From positions 62,001-126,000 of the forward strand of contig NZ_JAALDL010000009.1 in assembly GCF_011045095.1 (NCBI RefSeq): DNA of 64,000 bases, read 5' to 3'. The stretch comes from Grimontia sedimenti (GTDB lineage: Bacteria; Pseudomonadota; Gammaproteobacteria; Enterobacterales; Vibrionaceae). The notes beneath the pieces are model-generated. The model saw nothing but the letters and a program-made list of their open reading frames with translations, searched no databases and was not told where the DNA came from. The position numbers and the translations under genes are program-made. Of the stretch, positions 17,692 to 26,935 are shown piece after piece (within the stretch, counting starts at the first letter, position 1; each line of letters opens with the position of its first letter).

Positions 17692-18471
17692 ATGAAAATC
17701 GACAATATCAATCACATCAATGCATTAGCGCAGGAAACATTGAAGAATGTTCCGGTTAAAAGCCTGCTTGATTTAGGGAGACCATTACAGCAACCCGGTC
17801 AGCAGCCCCATCTGAGCGATGGTCAGCGCTCCCAGCTCTCTCAACTCTTGGCGCTTTTACCACTCTATTCACTGTTAAAAGGCACACGCAGCGAATCCGG
17901 TTCCTTGCCGCCTGTGATATTTACGCTGCTGAAGCAGCTCACCATGCCCGCTGATACAAAACAGGCCGCTAAATGGCTTGCCGAGCAGAAAGCGGATAAA
18001 GGGTTGCTGGAAGCATTGCGCCAGGCAACCACACAGACCAATGAGCAAGACGGTTCGGGAAAGTTGAAATCTTTGCTGATGCTAATGGCTGAACAGCGCA
18101 TCAATGAGCAGACCAAACCCGGCGACTACCATTGGCTGTTTCCTTTCAGGGACAACAACCTCTCCCCGGTAAACATTAACGTCGAGAAAAAGACCGGAAG
18201 AAAAAAGAAAAAGTTACGCTGGTGCATCACACTCAACCTGACTCTGGCAAAGAACCGTCACCTCACTGCGACAGCAGAACTTGAGGACAATTCACTTTCT
18301 CTCAGTTTTTCCACCGATGCTGAAGGCTTGAAAAAGCAGATTGAAACAGCCATGCCCAAACTCGAAGAAAAACTCGCCCAACATCAAATCGCGCTGCAGC
18401 AATGTGAAATCAATACGTTAGAAAGCCCACAGACGGAAACCATCTCGTCAGGAGTGAATATTCAGGTATGA
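17692..18471 (+). CDS. FliK-like protein with hook-length-control C-terminal domain
   Basis: A 259-residue protein. Residues about 170-245 resemble the FliK C-terminal fold: an alternating-strand segment WCITLNLTLAKNRHLTATAEL, then strand and helix (LKKQIETAMPKLEEKLAQHQIAL). The N-terminal 150 residues are Gln/Leu-rich with no recognised domain. The true fliK lies at 37297-39243, so this is a second, short FliK-type protein. Its stop overlaps the start of a small FlhB-like gene (ATGA), and FliK is known to act on the FlhB C-terminal domain, so the two probably work together. It is divergent from ccmA. Confidence 0.7.
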   Translation: MKIDNINHINALAQETLKNVPVKSLLDLGRPLQQPGQQPHLSDGQRSQLSQLLALLPLYSLLKGTRSESGSLPPVIFTLLKQLTMPADTKQAAKWLAEQKADKGLLEALRQATTQTNEQDGSGKLKSLLMLMAEQRINEQTKPGDYHWLFPFRDNNLSPVNINVEKKTGRKKKKLRWCITLNLTLAKNRHLTATAELEDNSLSLSFSTDAEGLKKQIETAMPKLEEKLAQHQIALQQCEINTLESPQTETISSGVNIQV

Positions 18472-18761
18472 AGAAAGCCAAAAGCGCAGTGGCGCTCAAA
18501 TACGATGGTGTTAATGCGCCCAAGGTCTCTGCCAAAGGCTACGATGCGTTGGCTGAAAAGCTCATCGAAGAAATGGAGAAGAATGGCGGACTCATACATA
18601 GTGACGAAGCCCTGATGAATTGGTTGGCGGCATTGGAAGTGGGTGACGAAATCCCTGAACAACTCTACCTAGTGATCGCAGAATTGATTGCTTTTGCCTG
18701 GTACTTAGATGGAAAAACCCCGCCCGGATGGGAAGGGTCCATGGTCAACAAAACGGTTTGA
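18468..18761 (+). CDS. Stand-alone FlhB C-terminal (export switch) domain protein
   Basis: 97 residues. The segment AVALKYDGVNAPKVSAKG aligns with the FlhB cytoplasmic domain right after its NPTH autocleavage site, and EKLIEEMEKNGGLIHSDEAL with GDEIPEQLYLVIAELIAFAW match the rest of FlhBCC. There is no transmembrane part and no cleavage motif. Small FlhB-like proteins (FhlB/YlqH type) exist in several bacteria and can partly replace FlhBCC; a function here is not established. It is translationally coupled to the FliK-like gene. Confidence 0.85.
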   Translation: MKKAKSAVALKYDGVNAPKVSAKGYDALAEKLIEEMEKNGGLIHSDEALMNWLAALEVGDEIPEQLYLVIAELIAFAWYLDGKTPPGWEGSMVNKTV

Positions 18762-18778
18762 AGCCTTGGAATATCCGA

Positions 18779-19204
18779 TTAACGCGTCATGCGCTGCTTT
18801 CTGATATTCAATAGAAGCTCTGCTTCTGCTTTCGGCAGATCACACTCTTCCATCAGCTCACGCAGATCGGCACCGAGCTCCACCATTTTACTGGCACGGC
18901 TGTAGAGGCGACCGTCTGGATCCTGCATTTCCATCTCGTTCTGCTTGTCGAGCAACTCATCAAAGCGCTGCGAGAGCTCGGCAAGTTTCTGGCTCATGCC
19001 AATAGAGCCTGCACGCAGTTCGTTAAACTGCTTGGACAGGCCCTCGTGCTGTTGACGGGCATTTTTATAAAGTAGCTCCATAGCCTGGAATTTCGCTTCC
19101 AGATTCTGGCGCGCTTTCTTTTCCCGTCTCAACATCAACAAGGCAACCACCGCGACACTCAGAGAGATGCCCAGCGGTAGCCATTGCAACACCAAGTCGA
19201 GCAT
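18779..19204 (-). CDS. DUF2802 membrane-anchored coiled-coil protein
   Basis: 141 residues: an N-terminal transmembrane helix (about 7-25), a long coiled coil (about 28-100) and a C-terminal segment (SRASKMVELGADLRELMEECDLPKAEAELL) that looks like a helix-turn-helix-type DUF2802 tail. It is the last gene of the chemotaxis operon and overlaps cheW by one base. The family regularly follows cheW in Vibrio and Pseudomonas polar chemotaxis clusters. Its role is unknown to me; membrane anchoring near the array is an inference. Confidence 0.82.
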   Translation of the reverse strand: MLDLVLQWLPLGISLSVAVVALLMLRREKKARQNLEAKFQAMELLYKNARQQHEGLSKQFNELRAGSIGMSQKLAELSQRFDELLDKQNEMEMQDPDGRLYSRASKMVELGADLRELMEECDLPKAEAELLLNIRKQRMTR

Positions 19205-19692
19205 TACAGCATTGCCATCTCAGACCACTCTTCATCAGAGAGCAGTTTGTTCAGGTCAACCAGAATGAGCAGATGACCGTTACGGTTGCTCACACCTTGG
19301 ATGAACTTGGCGCTTTCATCGGTACCTACGCTAGGCGTGGTGTCGATTTCAGACGTTTTGAGGTAAACCACCTCAGCCACACTGTCGACCATGATGCCAA
19401 TCACTTGAGATTCAGCTTCAATCACGATCACGCGTGTGTTGTCGGACACTTCACCTTGGGCAAGACCAAAACGTGAACGGGTGTCGATAACCGTCACGAC
19501 ATTACCACGCAGGTTAATGATGCCAAGAACGTAATCTGGCGCACCTGGTACAGGCGCAATTTCGGTATAGCGCAATACTTCCCGAACCTGCATAACGTTA
19601 ATGCCGTAGGTTTCGTCTTCCAGCTGGAAAGTCACCCACTGCAAGACTTCGTCATTCACGTTTTCTTTTTGAACTTCAGCTACCTGAGACAT
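19204..19692 (-). CDS. cheW: CheW, chemotaxis coupling protein
   Basis: Adaptor of 162 residues linking receptors to CheA. The CheW fold is visible from WVTFQLEDETYGINVMQVREVLRY through PDYVLGIINLRGNVVTVIDTRSRFGL to FIQGVSNRNGHLLILVDLNKLL. A ribosome site (AGGAAA) precedes the ATG. It lies downstream of parP, which carries a second CheW-like domain. Confidence 0.96.
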   Translation of the reverse strand: MSQVAEVQKENVNDEVLQWVTFQLEDETYGINVMQVREVLRYTEIAPVPGAPDYVLGIINLRGNVVTVIDTRSRFGLAQGEVSDNTRVIVIEAESQVIGIMVDSVAEVVYLKTSEIDTTPSVGTDESAKFIQGVSNRNGHLLILVDLNKLLSDEEWSEMAML

Positions 19693-19725
19693 TTATTTTC
19701 CTCTTTTCGTGCTGTGCTGCGTCAC

Positions 19726-20894
19726 TTACGCCAACGCATTGGCATCAATACCCTGATTCAGCATGGCAATCAGCGCTTCGACGTGGATCAAGGCGCACAT
19801 TTTTTCTTTGACTAATCCGGCCAACCAAGGCCGTTTGCCAGCTTGTTCGCGCCATCGCACTTGTTCTCCGTTGAGTGACTCTGTCCCCAGGAGGGCATTG
19901 CAAGCCAAGCCCCATTTGCTGTCACCCAAGATCACAATATAACTATAGTCATCGCGATGGTTGTTATCCGCTATTTTTCCGGCATCACCCATTTGGCGGT
20001 ATCGACGACATCCAACTGCTGATCCCGCTCTGTTTGCAGACCTAAATACCAATCGGGTCTGCCAATCAGGTGATTGCAATCTTCGAGTCGATGAATTCCC
20101 CCTAATTCGGCAAGGGGAACAGCGTATGTCACGCCAAACGATTCGAAGAACAACACCTGAAACGCATATTCAGAAGCGATGTTTTGCCAAGGTGGTGCAA
20201 CATCTTCCTCAGCCTGAGTTTCCGGCTCGTATGCGGTATCAGTCTCTATATCGACAGTTTCCGCCACTTCTTCAGCAACAGTTTCTTCAATTGCGACTTC
20301 AACCTCAGGCTCTGTAATAACCTCAGTATCGAACGCTTCTTCGACCACAGTATCCACTTCCGTTTCAACCATGGTTTCAAGCTCTTGCTCAACAGCGGTT
20401 TCCGCTTCAACCGCCACTTCAGTATCAACGACAGCTTCTACTTCCACCGCAACGTCTGTTTCAACCTCCGTCGCGACTTCGGTTTCCACTTCCGTCTCAA
20501 CGGTCGTTTCAACAATCGCTTCCGTGAGAGTCTCGGTGTCCGTTTCTGTCAGAGTCAGCGCTTCAGTGTAGGTTTCGACTGCCAGTTCGCTGTCGACAAG
20601 CACGTCCGTTTCCGTCAATTCCTCGACTTCCACTTCCATGTCTTCGTCCAACTTAAGCTGGCTCAGCAGTTTTTCTACCGAAGACATGTCGCGTTTGTCT
20701 TTCGTCAGCGTCGCACCGCTGAATTTTTCAATCGGCTCCATCACCACAGGTTGCGGCTTCAGCTCAACGCTGGTCTCGCTGTCCTGCGGTGCTACATCCG
20801 TGTCATGCTGCTGGGAAAAGTAGTCTTCTTCCAGCAGAGCATCAAAATAGTCATCCAGCGCCTGAACACTGGATAAGAAGGCACGGCTATCTTT
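19726..20894 (-). pseudogene. parP: parP, CheW-like chemotaxis array-localisation protein, broken by a 1-base deletion
   Basis: ParP links CheA arrays to the polar ParC protein in Vibrio. The start at ATG 20894 overlaps parC by 8 bases. The N-terminal part (ALDDYFDALLEED) is followed by an extreme acidic Val/Glu/Thr-rich region at about 85-235 with no Lys or Arg, then a CheW-like (AIF) domain starting SEYAFQVLFFESFGVTYAVPL. The frame stops after KWVMPEK; the rest (IADNNHRDDYSYIVILG onward) continues in another frame to 19726. Adding one A to the run of five (plus strand T run 19974-19978) fuses both into a protein of about 389 residues. Confidence 0.85.
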
Positions 20895-21666
20895 CATCCT
20901 GTTCAAGTCGCTCCAGATAAGAGAGCAGCGTTTTGTAGGCAAACACGCCGCGACAGTTTTTTGCGTAATACGATGGCGGCATGTGTTTTAAACTGGCATC
21001 GCGGAATTTGGTATCAATCGGTACCGCGGACGTCCAAACCTGATCCGGATAACGCACTTTAAGCTCTTGCAGTGTTTCCAAAGAAGCGCGGGTACGCTTG
21101 TCGTACATGGTCGGGATTATGCAAACCTTGAACGCTGACGCGCGGGACTTTTGCATGATTTGCAACGTCCGCACCATACGCTCCAAACCTTTCATGGCCA
21201 GGAACTCGGTTTGCACGGGGATCAATATACGGTTACTTGCTGCCAGTGCATTCACCATCATCACGCCGAGAATAGGCGGACAATCAATCAACGCATAGTC
21301 ATATTCATCTTCAAGACATGCCAGGGTTTTCTTCAGCATCAAACCCATACCACCACGGTTGCCCATGGCGCGATCAAGCGTTGCCAGAGACATGTGCGAT
21401 GGCAAAATATCGAGGTTTTTGTACTCGGTATTAAGGATCAGCGGTTTGACGGTATCACGATTGATAGTTTGTAATTGGAACAGGTCGAACAAGGTACGTG
21501 GCAACTGCTCCGAATCGTAATTCAGATAGGTTGTCAGCGATGCATGCGGATCGGTATCGATCAGCAATACACGCTTGTTCTTTTCACTGAGAAGCCCAGC
21601 GAGGGTAATGGTGGTGGTGGTTTTCCCCACGCCCCCTTTCTGGTTTGCAATGCTCCAGACTATCAC
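20887..21666 (-). CDS. parC: ParC, ParA-like ATPase for polar localisation of chemotaxis arrays
   Basis: ParA/MinD-family ATPase, 259 residues. It has the deviant Walker A KGGVGKTTTT, Walker A-prime region LLIDTDPHAS and Walker B YALIDCPPILG. Its position between cheB and parP identifies it as the chemotaxis ParC rather than a chromosome or plasmid partition protein; no parB is adjacent. In Vibrio it recruits arrays to the flagellated pole through ParP. Confidence 0.93.
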   Translation of the reverse strand: MIVWSIANQKGGVGKTTTTITLAGLLSEKNKRVLLIDTDPHASLTTYLNYDSEQLPRTLFDLFQLQTINRDTVKPLILNTEYKNLDILPSHMSLATLDRAMGNRGGMGLMLKKTLACLEDEYDYALIDCPPILGVMMVNALAASNRILIPVQTEFLAMKGLERMVRTLQIMQKSRASAFKVCIIPTMYDKRTRASLETLQELKVRYPDQVWTSAVPIDTKFRDASLKHMPPSYYAKNCRGVFAYKTLLSYLERLEQDER

Positions 21667-21675
21667 AGCCGCTCC

Positions 21676-22827
21676 TTAAACGAGGTTTAGCTCAACGAGA
21701 ATACGCTCGGTGATACGATCCAACGGCAAGTCTTCGGTTGAAATTCCCGCTTTAGCAACGGCTTGCGGCATACCGTAAACAACACAGCTTTCTTCGTCCT
21801 GTGCCCATACCGTTGAACCTTGTTGTTTCAACAATCTTGCACCGTCTCGGCCATCTGCGCCCATACCCGTCAACACCATCGACAATACTTTGTCGTTGTA
21901 GACTTTGGCTGCAGAGCCGAAGGTTACATCTACGCACGGCTTATAGTTCATACGATCGCCGCCGTCGATAATTTTCACACGAGCCGCCCCTGGGCGTCCA
22001 TCGATCATCATCTGCATGCCACCCGGTGCCAGATAGGCGGTTCCCGGTTGCAATGGGTCGCCATCTTGCGCTTCTTTCACTGTGATTTTGCAAAGGCCAT
22101 TGAGGCGCTGGGCAAAAGCCGCCGTAAAGGTAGAAGGCATGTGTTGAATAAGCACGATAGGCATCGGGAAATTCGCAGGAAGTCCCGTCAGCACTTTTTG
22201 CAGTGCGACCGGGCCACCTGTTGACGTACCAATCGCCACCAACTGGTAACGCTTGCCACTGGCTTTGAAGCGTGCTACAGCAGAAGCGGGCCTAGTAGCT
22301 GGTGCAGTAGGCGCCGGTGCCGCTGTGCTTCCCCCGGTTGCCGGGCGCACTGGCGCTCGCGCAGCAGGAGCCGCCGTTGGCGTAGCCGTGGCAGGTTTTG
22401 CAGATGGGGCTGGTTTTCGCATAAACGCGCGCTTGCGGGCAATTTCGCTCACGCGCTGTTGTAGCAAAGAGACCGCCTCATCACGGTTACGAGCAATGTC
22501 TTCGAATTTCTTTGGCAGGAAGTCGAGCGCGCCCGCATCCAAGGCATCAAGTGTGGCTTTCGCCCCATCATGCGTTAGCGAAGAAAACATCAGTATCGGC
22601 GTTGGATTGCTCTGCATGATCTCTCGAACCGCAGTAATACCATCCATCACAGGCATTTCGATGTCCATCGTAATGACATCAGGTTTCAGCTGTGCTGCCT
22701 TTTCAACTGCCTCTTTCCCGTTAACCGCACAATCAATGACTTGAAGGCGAGGATCCCCGTTAATAATTTCACTAACACGGCGGCGGAAAAAACTTGAATC
22801 GTCCACCACCAAAACTTTCACTGCCAT
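21676..22827 (-). CDS. cheB: CheB, receptor methylesterase response regulator
   Basis: 383 residues. The receiver domain (phospho-Asp in [14 protein letters not shown]) is joined by an Ala/Pro/Thr-rich linker (about 150-200) to a methylesterase domain with catalytic Ser in [11 protein letters not shown], His in IQHMPSTFT and Asp in GMGADGRDG. It removes methyl groups from or deamidates chemoreceptor glutamates. ATG 22827 is chosen because AAGGA lies 6 bases upstream and [12 protein letters not shown] is the family start. The linker is longer than in enterobacterial CheB. Confidence 0.95.
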   Translation of the reverse strand: MAVKVLVVDDSSFFRRRVSEIINGDPRLQVIDCAVNGKEAVEKAAQLKPDVITMDIEMPVMDGITAVREIMQSNPTPILMFSSLTHDGAKATLDALDAGALDFLPKKFEDIARNRDEAVSLLQQRVSEIARKRAFMRKPAPSAKPATATPTAAPAARAPVRPATGGSTAAPAPTAPATRPASAVARFKASGKRYQLVAIGTSTGGPVALQKVLTGLPANFPMPIVLIQHMPSTFTAAFAQRLNGLCKITVKEAQDGDPLQPGTAYLAPGGMQMMIDGRPGAARVKIIDGGDRMNYKPCVDVTFGSAAKVYNDKVLSMVLTGMGADGRDGARLLKQQGSTVWAQDEESCVVYGMPQAVAKAGISTEDLPLDRITERILVELNLV

Positions 22828-22843
22828 GTCATTCCTTATGATT

Positions 22844-25018
22844 TTATCGGCCAGCGTATCGCTTGAGCAGATTCGGCACATCAAGAATCAATGCGATGTG
22901 GCCATCACTGGTGATGGTTGCACCCGCCATACCCGGCGTACCTTGCAACAATTCATCCAGCGGTTTGATAACCACTTCTTCTTGCCCAATCAGCGAATCG
23001 ACCACGAAGGCGACTGGCTGGTGCCCCATTTGAATGATGACAACATGCCCGACCTCGCGATTCACCGAACCGCGGCGAGGACACAGCCAATCTTGCAGAT
23101 AGAAAAGCGGAATGGCTTTCTCTCTTACAATCAGGGTCAGTTGACCATCAACCGTATTGGTTTTAGACAGGTCCAAACTGATGATTTCATTCACATTCGA
23201 CAATGGGAACGCGTATGGGTTGTCACCGATACCGACCATCAGAGTCGGCAGGATTGCCAGCGTCAGAGGCACTTTGATTGAGATAATGGTGCCGCGGCCC
23301 AGTTCTGAGTCGATAGAAATGGTACCGTTCAGTTGAGTAATCGCCGTTTTCACCACGTCCATGCCTACACCACGACCTGAGATATCTGAGATCTCGGTTT
23401 TGGTTGAGAAACCTGCTGCAAAAATCAGGTTGTAGGCTTCGGTATCGCTCAGGCGTGCCGCAGCATCTGCATCCATCACACCACGTTCAACGGCAATGGA
23501 GCGGAGTTTCTCTGCATCCATACCGCCACCATCATCTTCGATGGTCAACAGAATGTGGTCACCTTCCTGCGAAGCAGCAAGGGTAATCGTACCTGTACGC
23601 GGTTTGCCTTTTTCCTCTCGGACATCCGGCATTTCGATACCGTGGTCAACCGAGTTACGCACCAAGTGGACCATTGGATCTGCCAGTGCCTCAACCAGGT
23701 TTTTATCCAAGTCGGTTTCTTCACCGCGCATTTCCAGCACGATGTCTTTTTTCAGGCTTCGCGCCAAGTCACGAACAACGCGAGGGAAACGGCCAAACAC
23801 TTTCTTAATTGGCTGCATGCGTGTTTGCATTACAGCACCTTGCAGGTCAGCAGTCACCACGTCGAGGTTGGTCACGGCTTTCGCCATGTTTTCGTCGTCG
23901 CTGCTTGCGCCAAGGCTGACCAGACGGTTACGCACCAGTACCAACTCACCCACCATGTTCATGATGGTATCAAGCGTGGAGGTGTTAACACGTACAGTCT
24001 GTTCGACTTGAGGTGCAGGCGGCTTTTTGTCGTCAGTTTTTGCTGGCGGCTTAGCAGCCGGCGCAGGCGGTTTCGCTGCAGCAGGCTCTGCTTTTGGTGC
24101 TGGAGCTGGTGCAGGTTTTGGCTCTGCTTTCGGCGGCGGAGGTGGTGCCGAAGCCGCAGGGGCTGCACCACTGGCAATAGGGCTTTTACCCTTGCCGTGC
24201 AAATCATCCAACAGCTTTTCAAATTCATCGTCAGTGATCTCATCACTGGCAGGGCTTTCTACTGACGCGTTTTGTGGCGGCGGTGTTGCTGCTTCTGCCG
24301 CGCCGCCTGCCAGTGGGCCTTTACCCGCGCCATGCAAGTCATCCAGCAGCTTTTCGAATTCATCGTCAGTGATGTCATCGCCACCACCCGCAGCGTCGGC
24401 TGCTGGTGCAGGTGCGCTGCCACCGGCTTGCGGGCCTTTGCCTGCGCCGTGAAGTTCATCCAGAAGGCGATCAAATTCGTCATCTGTAATTTCGTCGACA
24501 GAGTCACCAGCAATCGCTTCACCGCCTTCAGCAGGGGCTTCAGCCACCACTTCAGGTTCAGGTTCTGGCTCTGGTTCCGGCTCGGGTTCTGGTGCAGGGG
24601 CAGCCGCTTCTACTGCTTCATCTTCTGAAGCAGGACGGCTGTATCTGTGTAGTGCCTCAATCAGTGCCGGGTCTGCTGCAGGGACTGGCTCGCGCTCCTG
24701 AACACAAGCGAACTGCTCGTTAACCGTGTCCAAAGACTGGAGGATAGTATCCATGACATCCGCAGTGAGTTCGCGGCCACCGTTACGCAGGTTATCGAAG
24801 ATATTCTCTGCACCGTGACAGGTTTCTACCAGTTCGGTGAGTGAAAGGAAGCCTGCACCACCTTTAACGGTATGGAAACCACGGAAGATTGCATTGAGCA
24901 GGTCTCTGTCATCCGGTGTTTTTTCCAGATCGACGAGTTGCTCGGACAGCAACTCCAAAATCTCACCGGCTTCAATTAAGAAGTCCTGGAGGATTTCTTC
25001 ATCCATTTCAAAACTCAT
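22844..25018 (-). CDS. cheA: CheA, chemotaxis histidine kinase with three ITDDEF repeats in the P1-P3 linker
   Basis: 724 residues. P1 HPt carries the phosphorylated His49 ([12 protein letters not shown]). Then come a Glu-Pro repeat (about 141-156), three copies of a motif of about 24 residues (ITDDEFxxLLDxLHGxGK, at about 177, 216 and 261) and a Pro/Ala-rich linker. Dimerisation (P3), ATPase (P4: NSVDHGIE N box, [16 protein letters not shown]) and CheW-like P5 follow. The repeats occupy the place where Vibrio CheA carries the localisation (LID) segment that interacts with ParP and ParC. The gene sits directly after cheZ. Confidence 0.96.
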   Translation of the reverse strand: MSFEMDEEILQDFLIEAGEILELLSEQLVDLEKTPDDRDLLNAIFRGFHTVKGGAGFLSLTELVETCHGAENIFDNLRNGGRELTADVMDTILQSLDTVNEQFACVQEREPVPAADPALIEALHRYSRPASEDEAVEAAAPAPEPEPEPEPEPEPEVVAEAPAEGGEAIAGDSVDEITDDEFDRLLDELHGAGKGPQAGGSAPAPAADAAGGGDDITDDEFEKLLDDLHGAGKGPLAGGAAEAATPPPQNASVESPASDEITDDEFEKLLDDLHGKGKSPIASGAAPAASAPPPPPKAEPKPAPAPAPKAEPAAAKPPAPAAKPPAKTDDKKPPAPQVEQTVRVNTSTLDTIMNMVGELVLVRNRLVSLGASSDDENMAKAVTNLDVVTADLQGAVMQTRMQPIKKVFGRFPRVVRDLARSLKKDIVLEMRGEETDLDKNLVEALADPMVHLVRNSVDHGIEMPDVREEKGKPRTGTITLAASQEGDHILLTIEDDGGGMDAEKLRSIAVERGVMDADAAARLSDTEAYNLIFAAGFSTKTEISDISGRGVGMDVVKTAITQLNGTISIDSELGRGTIISIKVPLTLAILPTLMVGIGDNPYAFPLSNVNEIISLDLSKTNTVDGQLTLIVREKAIPLFYLQDWLCPRRGSVNREVGHVVIIQMGHQPVAFVVDSLIGQEEVVIKPLDELLQGTPGMAGATITSDGHIALILDVPNLLKRYAGR

Positions 25019-25027
25019 AACGCACCC

Positions 25028-25762
25028 CTAAAAGCCCAGGCTGGAAAGCAGGTCATCGACGTCATCCTGACTTTGCATCACTTGTTTCTCTTGACGCTCT
25101 TTCTCGGAGACCACTGGACCTTCAGCCACAATGCCAGATTGCTGTTGTTCTGCTTCTGTTTCTGGTTCTTTCTGCTCTTCGTCAAGACCAAAGGCAGTGA
25201 GGATTTCAACCAGTTGTTTTTCTACTTCTTGCACCAATTCAATGACGCGGCGAATAACTTGTCCAGTCAGATCCTGGAAGTCTTGCGCCATCAATATTTC
25301 GGTCAGTTGACCGTGGAGTTTGGTGGTATCTCCTTCGACTTGTGTCAGTAACCCATCGATTTGGTGACACAAATCTTTGAAACTTGTTATGTCAATCCGC
25401 CCCCCCATAAGGTTGTTCCACTGAGGTCGAACCTGGGCAAGGCATTCTTGTAGGTTGTCGGCGATGGGAAGGGTTGCTTCCACTGCATCCATAGTACGGT
25501 TCGCAGCAAGTTCCGTTTTTTCCATCACGAAGTTCAGGCGATCTTTCGCATCTGGGATCTCGCTGGTAGCCAGATCGCTGACGCGTGGATCTAAACGGAA
25601 ATTGGACAACGAGTCATGCAGTTGCCGGGTCAGTTTTCCTACCTCATTGAAGAGCGGATTGCGCACGTCACTGGCCAGCTTAGCCAGTAATTCATTCGCG
25701 CCGTCCTGATTCCCTTCTTCGAGCAAACTGACCAATTCTTTAGCTTGGTCGAGAGTTATCAT
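25028..25762 (-). CDS. cheZ: CheZ, CheY-P phosphatase
   Basis: 244 residues, mainly helical. The catalytic motif QDFQDLTGQVIRRVIELV contains the glutamine that positions water for CheY dephosphorylation. The extreme C-terminus DDVDDLLSSLGF is the amphipathic CheY-binding tail. It is located between cheY and cheA as in other polar-flagellate gammaproteobacteria. Confidence 0.95.
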   Translation of the reverse strand: MITLDQAKELVSLLEEGNQDGANELLAKLASDVRNPLFNEVGKLTRQLHDSLSNFRLDPRVSDLATSEIPDAKDRLNFVMEKTELAANRTMDAVEATLPIADNLQECLAQVRPQWNNLMGGRIDITSFKDLCHQIDGLLTQVEGDTTKLHGQLTEILMAQDFQDLTGQVIRRVIELVQEVEKQLVEILTAFGLDEEQKEPETEAEQQQSGIVAEGPVVSEKERQEKQVMQSQDDVDDLLSSLGF

Positions 25763-25794
25763 CTAAATAATCCTTCACTGCGCGAAGAGGAAAA

Positions 25795-26175
25795 TCACAT
25801 GCGCTCGAAAATCTTGTCCAGCTTTTCTTTGAGCGTTGCGGCAGTAAACGGCTTAACGATGTAACCATTCACACCAGCCTGAGCAGCTTCAACAATTTGC
25901 TCACGCTTGGCTTCTGCGGTGATCATCAGTACTGGAAGATGCTTGAGCTCATCATCAGCACGAATGTTTTTCAGAAGGTCAATACCCTGCATGCCAGGCA
26001 TGTTCCAGTCGGTAACGACGAAATCAATACCGCCTTTCTTGAGGATTGGCAGTGCTGTTAAGCCGTCATCTGCTTCAACGGTGTTGTTGAAACCCAGATC
26101 TCGAAGGAGGTTTTTTACGATACGGCGCATTGTTGAAAAGTCATCAACAACGAGGATTTTCATATTTGTGTTCAA
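25795..26175 (-). CDS. cheY: CheY, chemotaxis response regulator
   Basis: Single-domain receiver with acidic pocket D11-D12, phospho-Asp56 (VVTDWNMPG), Thr in MITAEAK and Lys in YIVKPF. When phosphorylated it binds FliM to reverse the motor. The start is uncertain. The TTG at 26175 is preceded by GGAGG at 5 bases, and an ATG lies at 26163. The homologous reading frame seems to extend further to a CTG at 26187 ([12 protein letters not shown]), matching from memory the V. cholerae CheY3 N-terminus MEAILNKNMKIL, with AAGGA upstream. Confidence 0.95.
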   Translation of the reverse strand: MNTNMKILVVDDFSTMRRIVKNLLRDLGFNNTVEADDGLTALPILKKGGIDFVVTDWNMPGMQGIDLLKNIRADDELKHLPVLMITAEAKREQIVEAAQAGVNGYIVKPFTAATLKEKLDKIFERM

Positions 26176-26212
26176 AGTGGCCTCCAGTGAGGTTCCTTAT
26201 TATTGTAGAAAC

Positions 26213-26935
26213 TTACTTCGACCAAGCGGAAAGCTTGGTCCGTAACCGCTGCATTGCCTGATTTTGTATCTGGCAAACCCGGGATTCACTCACCCCGATA
26301 ATGGCCCCTATCTCCTTGAGGTTGAGTTCCTCGTCGTAATAGAGAGAGAGTACCAAAGCTTCTCTTTCAGGAAGTCCGCGGATGGCATTCGCTAAGTGCG
26401 ATTTGAAGCTATCCCCGGCCACCTCCTCAAAGGGAAGGTTTTCGTCACGATGACTTTCTGTTACGAAAGCATCTTCTGAGACGCCCAGATCATCGATACC
26501 AATGAGTCTGCCTGCATTGATGTCGTTTTGAGCCTGATAGTATTGATCCAGACTCATTCCCAGGCGTTTCGCTATTTCTTTATCGTTAGGGTCTCGCCCT
26601 AACTCGCCTTCCAGCTGTGAAATCACTTCGCTGATCTGACGGTTATTCTTATGTACCGAGCGCGGTACCCAGTCACCTTTGCGGATATCATCCAACATCG
26701 CACCGCGAATGCGGATACCGGCATAGGTTTCGAAACTCGCCCCTTTTGAAGGATCGTAGTTTTGTTGCGCTTCGAGCAGGCCAATCATGCCCGCCTGAAT
26801 GAGATCTTCAACCTGCACATTCGGGGGCAAACGGGCGATCAGGTGGTGGGCAATTCGCTTCACTAATGTGGAGTATTGCTCAAACACCGTCTCCGTTGAT
26901 GCTCCAGTCCTGCTGTAGGTCAGCGCCCTATTCAC
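26213..26935 (-). CDS. fliA: FliA, flagellar sigma factor sigma28
   Basis: Sigma factor of 240 residues with region 2 (EDLIQAGMIGLLEAQQNYD, FETYAGIRIRGAMLDDIR), region 3 and a region 4 HTH (LKEIGAIIGVSESRVCQIQ). It directs late flagellar genes such as the flagellin at 52308-53447. The GTG start at 26935 (VNRALTY) overlaps the flhG stop by 8 bases and has GGGGA 9 bases upstream; the longer frame from 26983 adds residues that lie inside flhG and look unrelated. Confidence 0.94.
   Translation of the reverse strand: MNRALTYSRTGASTETVFEQYSTLVKRIAHHLIARLPPNVQVEDLIQAGMIGLLEAQQNYDPSKGASFETYAGIRIRGAMLDDIRKGDWVPRSVHKNNRQISEVISQLEGELGRDPNDKEIAKRLGMSLDQYYQAQNDINAGRLIGIDDLGVSEDAFVTESHRDENLPFEEVAGDSFKSHLANAIRGLPEREALVLSLYYDEELNLKEIGAIIGVSESRVCQIQNQAMQRLRTKLSAWSK

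Noticed and set aside
20184-20876. Long open frame on the plus strand opposite parP
   Set aside because: It is the antisense of the acidic repeat region and reads as Phe/Arg low complexity.
20887-21666. ParA-like gene considered as a sign of a replication origin or plasmid
   Set aside because: No parB, parS or replication gene is present; it is the chemotaxis ParC inside the cheB-parP context.
23555-24265. Long open frame on the plus strand opposite cheA
   Set aside because: Composition follows the antisense of the CheA Ala/Pro linker; no ribosome site or family resemblance.
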